Shown: piece by piece, positions 61,191 through 64,000 of the stretch
Layout: each line of letters opens with the position of its first letter
Position numbering within the stretch: the stretch's first letter is position 1
Source: CS3-C152 sp964347025
GTDB taxonomy: Archaea > Aenigmatarchaeota > Aenigmatarchaeia > QMZP01 > QMZT01
Length of the DNA: 64,000 nt
NCBI GenBank assembly: GCA_964347025.1
Contig: CAYFWU010000001.1
Coordinates: 85,747-149,746, forward strand
Reading direction: 5' to 3'
Translations under genes and position numbers: made by a program
Notes under the pieces: generated by a model
What the model was told of the DNA's origin: nothing
The model's input: only the letters and a program-made list of their open reading frames with translations
Database searches by the model: none

Positions 61191-62048
61191 ATGTTCCTTT
61201 TCAGAATCCTTCCTAAGACCTGGTTGGAGAAGCGAGCGGAGTACGCCTTCTTCCTTGGCTGGACCTATTCGATCATCTCCATAATAATAGCAGCCCTGAT
61301 CTTCCCAAGGGATCCTTCACTAGTCGCCATCGCTTTCACGTCCATCATGCTTTTGCCAGAACTCAGGAAGATGTTCAAACTGAAGAGCGAGGAATTGAGC
61401 GAAGAGAAAAGATTTTCGATAAGAAGGCTATTCCACCTGAACAAGGATTTTGTCAAGACCTACATCTTCCTTTCGCTCGGGATATTCCTTGTTTATGCAA
61501 CCGCAGCGATCATCCTCCCCTCATTCCAGGTCAACCGATTGTTCCAGACACAGCTCGGTGTCAGAGGGATATACGGGGGAGCGATAGGCTTTCCCATCCT
61601 TCTCTTCTGGTCGATATTTTTGAACAACTGGTGGGTTTTACTCGCCTGCTTCCTTCTCTCTCTCTTCACGGGAGACGGAGGGATATTCATGATCACATGG
61701 AATTTATCGGTGTGGGGGACGATCTTCGGCGTGCTCGCAAGGAATGCAAGTTTTGGAATGGGAACCAACCCTTTGTTCCTGTTCCTTATAATAATTCTAA
61801 TAGTGGGTCCGCACGGTTTCCTCGAGATCCTTTCCTACATCCTGGGCGCTATCTCGGGCGGCATGATCATGAAGGGTTTCAGAAAGGAAGGCTTCAGATC
61901 AGAGAAGTTCCGGACACTCCTTTATTACAACCTCGCCCTGCTAATGATAGCGATAAATGTCCTTATCCTTGGAGGTCTGGTAGAAACATTCGTTCTCGAT
62001 AATTCAGGCCTTTATAGAGAGATAATAGCGATGAGCTATCCGGGATGA
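61191..62048 (+). CDS. SpoIIM-like multi-pass membrane protein
   Basis: A 285-residue membrane protein with about seven TM helices. The segment VGPHGFLEILSYILGAISGG matches the C-terminal signature of the SpoIIM (stage II sporulation M) family, found widely in archaea as well. Function outside sporulation is unknown. The N-terminal half (YAFFLGWTYSIISIIIAALI, IFPRDPSLVAIAF) is an additional membrane part. Convergent with the UbiA-like gene, a 1-base gap. Confidence 0.75.
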   Translation: MFLFRILPKTWLEKRAEYAFFLGWTYSIISIIIAALIFPRDPSLVAIAFTSIMLLPELRKMFKLKSEELSEEKRFSIRRLFHLNKDFVKTYIFLSLGIFLVYATAAIILPSFQVNRLFQTQLGVRGIYGGAIGFPILLFWSIFLNNWWVLLACFLLSLFTGDGGIFMITWNLSVWGTIFGVLARNASFGMGTNPLFLFLIIILIVGPHGFLEILSYILGAISGGMIMKGFRKEGFRSEKFRTLLYYNLALLMIAINVLILGGLVETFVLDNSGLYREIIAMSYPG

Positions 62049-62049
62049 A

Positions 62050-63525
62050 TCACAAAAGTAAAAGTGGTATTAAATAGGCAAAAAACAAAACATCAAGTAG
62101 CCATAATGATTTTTCGAAGTTCTCTGTTTTCTTGAATCGTATTACCATGGAAGGTATGATTATAGCGGATGGTATTGCATAAAAGATCACGATATTCACG
62201 AAACCTATCAAAGGAGAGATCAGAAGAAAATAGAAACTGGCAATTATAAAGGCGATCAAAAGAAGAAGTTTGCATACCCTAAAGGCTCTTTCAAAACCTA
62301 AAAGAGTATAAAGAGTTTTCACTCCGATTTTCTTGTCACCTTTATAATCTCCGTAATCTTTCATAGGAATCAATAACAGAAAAAGGATTGTTACCAGAAT
62401 GAAATAGGCGAATTCGTATTGGCTGTGAACCAAGAATATAGACCTGCCGGCCATGAATGTGATTCCATAGGAAAGAGCATCAGCCACGTAATTAAATGGG
62501 AAGAAATGTTTAAGGAAATTTTTATAACTGTACAAAATTATCAGAGACAGCATAGAAACCATGTAATAAACGAACACCACGTTCTTTACACCTTCAAAAA
62601 TGAAGGAAAGGAAGGGTATAATTATCAGAAATGAAATGAGAATTATATTTTTCAGTTCTTCCCTGCTAAGCACATTAAGAAGATTATTTTTCTTGTTCGC
62701 CTTGTCGATAGAGAAATCGAAATAATCATTCATACACATTGCAATGAAAGAAATTATCAGAAGGACTATAATGTAAATCCCAAATAAACTCGCGTCGAAA
62801 ATACTTCCTGCAGTTGCTATTCCGAAAACAAAAACGATTATGTAAAGAACAACCCTGTTCATCCTCTCATAAAACCTCATAAATAACTGACCAAATTTCT
62901 CAACATCTTGGATATAAAACATCAAGAGGAGGAAAACGATTGAGGCGACCGTCGCATATAGGAAATACAAACTCCTTCCAAGACCTAGGAAATCAGCTAT
63001 ATCAGTAGCAAGGAAAATTGGCACGAAAAAAATGACTATAAAGGTTATAATAGATCTTTTGACAGACTTCCTTTCAAAAAAGACATACAGAGCAGCCAGA
63101 ATAGGCAAGGCCCAGAGGATCACGGATTCGCCTATGGGGTTGTTCGACGATATCCTGAGGATATCGAAGTCCGAGATAGCTGACATCTGGTAACTAACCG
63201 GATATCCGGTTAGGAAGTAATCTATTATCGGAACGAGCAGAGCAACGAGCAGAAAGGGTGTGAGAATTCTTGCAATGTTAATCGATTTTTTACCTGAACA
63301 GATCGAAAGGAAGAAGGTGTATGAAACCAGACCAAGGGAATAGAATGAAAAAACCAAGAGGAAAGTGGGAAAATTGGTAAAGATGATGTAGTCAGAGCTA
63401 CCGAGCAGGGTTTCCAGTATCATTCTCGTTATACTGACAAAAACGAGAAAAACAAGAATAACTTTCAGATCTATCCTTTCATCCGACTCTATACTTCTGA
63501 GAGTATTCAAAATAGATACTTTCAT
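62050..63525 (-). CDS. UbiA-type prenyltransferase with N-terminal membrane extension
   Basis: A 491-residue membrane protein. The C-terminal ~270 residues form a UbiA prenyltransferase: the first Asp-rich motif NDYFDFSIDKANK (266-278) and the second DYGDYKGDKKIG (390-401), with eight or nine TM helices. Substrate may be a quinone precursor, geranylgeranylglycerol-phosphate or a polyprenyl sugar carrier. The first ~215 residues add six or seven TM helices not normal for UbiA (DYFLTGYPVSYQM loop). The start at 63525 lies in a repeated sequence (see the small duplicated gene). Confidence 0.8.
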   Translation of the reverse strand: MKVSILNTLRSIESDERIDLKVILVFLVFVSITRMILETLLGSSDYIIFTNFPTFLLVFSFYSLGLVSYTFFLSICSGKKSINIARILTPFLLVALLVPIIDYFLTGYPVSYQMSAISDFDILRISSNNPIGESVILWALPILAALYVFFERKSVKRSIITFIVIFFVPIFLATDIADFLGLGRSLYFLYATVASIVFLLLMFYIQDVEKFGQLFMRFYERMNRVVLYIIVFVFGIATAGSIFDASLFGIYIIVLLIISFIAMCMNDYFDFSIDKANKKNNLLNVLSREELKNIILISFLIIIPFLSFIFEGVKNVVFVYYMVSMLSLIILYSYKNFLKHFFPFNYVADALSYGITFMAGRSIFLVHSQYEFAYFILVTILFLLLIPMKDYGDYKGDKKIGVKTLYTLLGFERAFRVCKLLLLIAFIIASFYFLLISPLIGFVNIVIFYAIPSAIIIPSMVIRFKKTENFEKSLWLLDVLFFAYLIPLLLL

Positions 63526-63534
63526 ATAAAATCT

Positions 63535-63557
63535 TCTATGGGTCTTGGAAATTTAGG
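63535..63557. repeat. Left copy of a tandem duplication (unit ~341-347 bases)
   Basis: The 23-base stretch beginning tctatgggtcttggaaattt recurs at 63876-63898. It marks the 3' flank of the small secreted-protein gene in both copies. The duplication extends through the coding regions (63564-63785 and 63905-64000). Confidence 0.85.
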
Positions 63558-63563
63558 TCTCTG

Positions 63564-63785
63564 TTATTGGGCTGCTTCCTTCCATGTACCGCCAGCAGCT
63601 TCGCAGTCCCTCTTGTTCTTAGGCTGTTCCATGGAGATCTCTTTATCCCAATCTTCACATTCTCCTCCTCCGCCCCATGCAGCACCTGTAAGGTCGTAGT
63701 CTCCGGTCATTAGAAACGCCAAGGAGAATATTGCTATCAGACCCACTATTACCACGATCAATAAGATCAGATATTCGTTTTTCAT
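63564..63785 (-). CDS. Small membrane-anchored protein, tandem copy 1
   Basis: A 73-residue protein with an N-terminal TM/signal helix (YLILLIVVIVGLIAIFSLAF), a Gly-rich linker and a short C-terminal domain with two Cys (GGECEDWDKE, KRDCEAAGGTWKEAA). No family recognised. The TATA-like gtatttaaaa is ~28 bases upstream on the minus strand. A second copy starts just downstream in the window and is cut by the edge. Confidence 0.65.
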   Translation of the reverse strand: MKNEYLILLIVVIVGLIAIFSLAFLMTGDYDLTGAAWGGGGECEDWDKEISMEQPKNKRDCEAAGGTWKEAAQ

Positions 63786-63875
63786 ATCTTATTGTATTAG
63801 AGTTGAAATTTTAAATACACCCTTTATACAAATTTATCCTTCTAAAAATATCCAAAATGTGCACATTCATATAAA

Positions 63876-63898
63876 TCTATGGGTCTTGGAAATTTAGG
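63876..63898. repeat. Right copy of the tandem duplication
   Basis: Matches 63535-63557 exactly. The following coding part resembles copy 1 with a 6-base insertion near the C-terminus. Confidence 0.85.
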
Positions 63899-63904
63899 CT
63901 TTCG

Positions 63905-64000
63905 TTACCGAGCCGCTCTTTTCTTCACCCATTTACCGCCAGCACCTTCGCAGTCCCTCTTGTTCTTAGGCTGTTTCATGGAGATTTCTCTGTCCCAATC
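63905..64000 (-). CDS. Small membrane-anchored protein, tandem copy 2, partial at right edge
   Basis: The C-terminal 31 residues of a paralogue of the previous gene: DWDREISMKQPKNKRDCEGA followed by GGKWVKKRAAR. It is two residues longer at the end than copy 1. The N-terminal part lies outside the window, so start and anchor cannot be seen. Confidence 0.65.
   Translation of the reverse strand, partial: DWDREISMKQPKNKRDCEGAGGKWVKKRAAR

Overview
The window is a gene-dense archaeal chromosome segment. Evidence for Archaea includes 7S SRP RNA, ribosomal proteins L21e and L15e, RNA polymerase subunit Rpo4, Pus10, prefoldin alpha, Pth2, ABCE1, an ATP-dependent DNA ligase, a TrmB regulator, geranylgeranyl reductase and class III (KGQ-type) prepilins. 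Starts are either leaderless, with a TTTAAA/TTTATA box about 30 bases upstream, or carry a GGTGA Shine-Dalgarno. The gene order L21e - Rpo4 - DUF655 is typical of Euryarchaeota and related lineages. Pilins of the KKGQSAMEYL type and large Cys-rich secreted repeat proteins are common in DPANN-like or little-studied archaea. I cannot fix the phylum from the sequence alone. No tRNA, CRISPR array, transposase or phage gene was seen, and no gene-free stretch exceeds 300 bases apart from the one holding the SRP RNA.

Layout. 1-9.7 kb: parts of a type IV pilus-like secretion system (two FlaJ/TadC-type membrane proteins at the left edge; ATPase, membrane protein and pilin-like protein at 6.1-9.3 kb), separated by a + strand housekeeping block (SRP RNA, membrane Lon-like protease, TatD, Pus10, L21e, Rpo4, DUF655). 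9.7-19 kb: DNA ligase, TrmB regulator, a set of unrecognised proteins (a TIM-barrel protein with a large insertion, a 547-residue protein and a paralogous pair) and the ribosome-recycling ATPase ABCE1. 19-28 kb: a membrane protein, a two-gene secreted module (a huge vWA protein with domains nested inside domains, and a membrane-anchored thioredoxin-like protein), and, divergent from it, a three-gene membrane-remodelling candidate: ESCRT-III-like coiled coil, MIT-AAA Vps4/CdvC-like ATPase, and a TPR/Ig-like protein. 28-34 kb: L15e, a beta-propeller protein, UMP kinase, CutA, arginyl-tRNA synthetase and a KaiC-like ATPase. 34-39 kb: Memo-like protein, then eight genes in the order mbhD to mbhK of the Mrp-linked membrane-bound hydrogenase, without the catalytic subunit, then prefoldin alpha. 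39-44 kb: a 1675-residue secreted Cys-repeat vWA protein. 44-50 kb: Pth2, a major pilin with its own pair of FlaJ-type proteins, a zinc-ribbon/Hsp20 protein, geranylgeranyl reductase and a NYN nuclease. 50-64 kb: an exporter, two hydrogenase-maturation-like genes, ornithine carbamoyltransferase, divergent ADP-forming acyl-CoA synthetase subunits, DUF457 and DUF1846 proteins, CTP synthase, an XPF-like nuclease, a second Cys-rich secreted repeat protein, a SpoIIM-like protein, a UbiA-type prenyltransferase with an extra membrane domain, and a tandemly duplicated small membrane-anchored protein cut by the right edge.

Taken together, ADP-forming acyl-CoA synthetase, Mrp/Mbh ion-translocating subunits and a HypC-like chaperone suggest a fermentative, hydrogen-related energy metabolism. 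The two pilus-type export systems, giant adhesin-like proteins and the ESCRT/Vps4-like cluster point to an elaborate cell surface. The best candidate for a little-described system is the ESCRT-III-like / MIT-AAA / TPR cluster (24.4-27.9 kb), transcribed divergently from the nested vWA surface protein.
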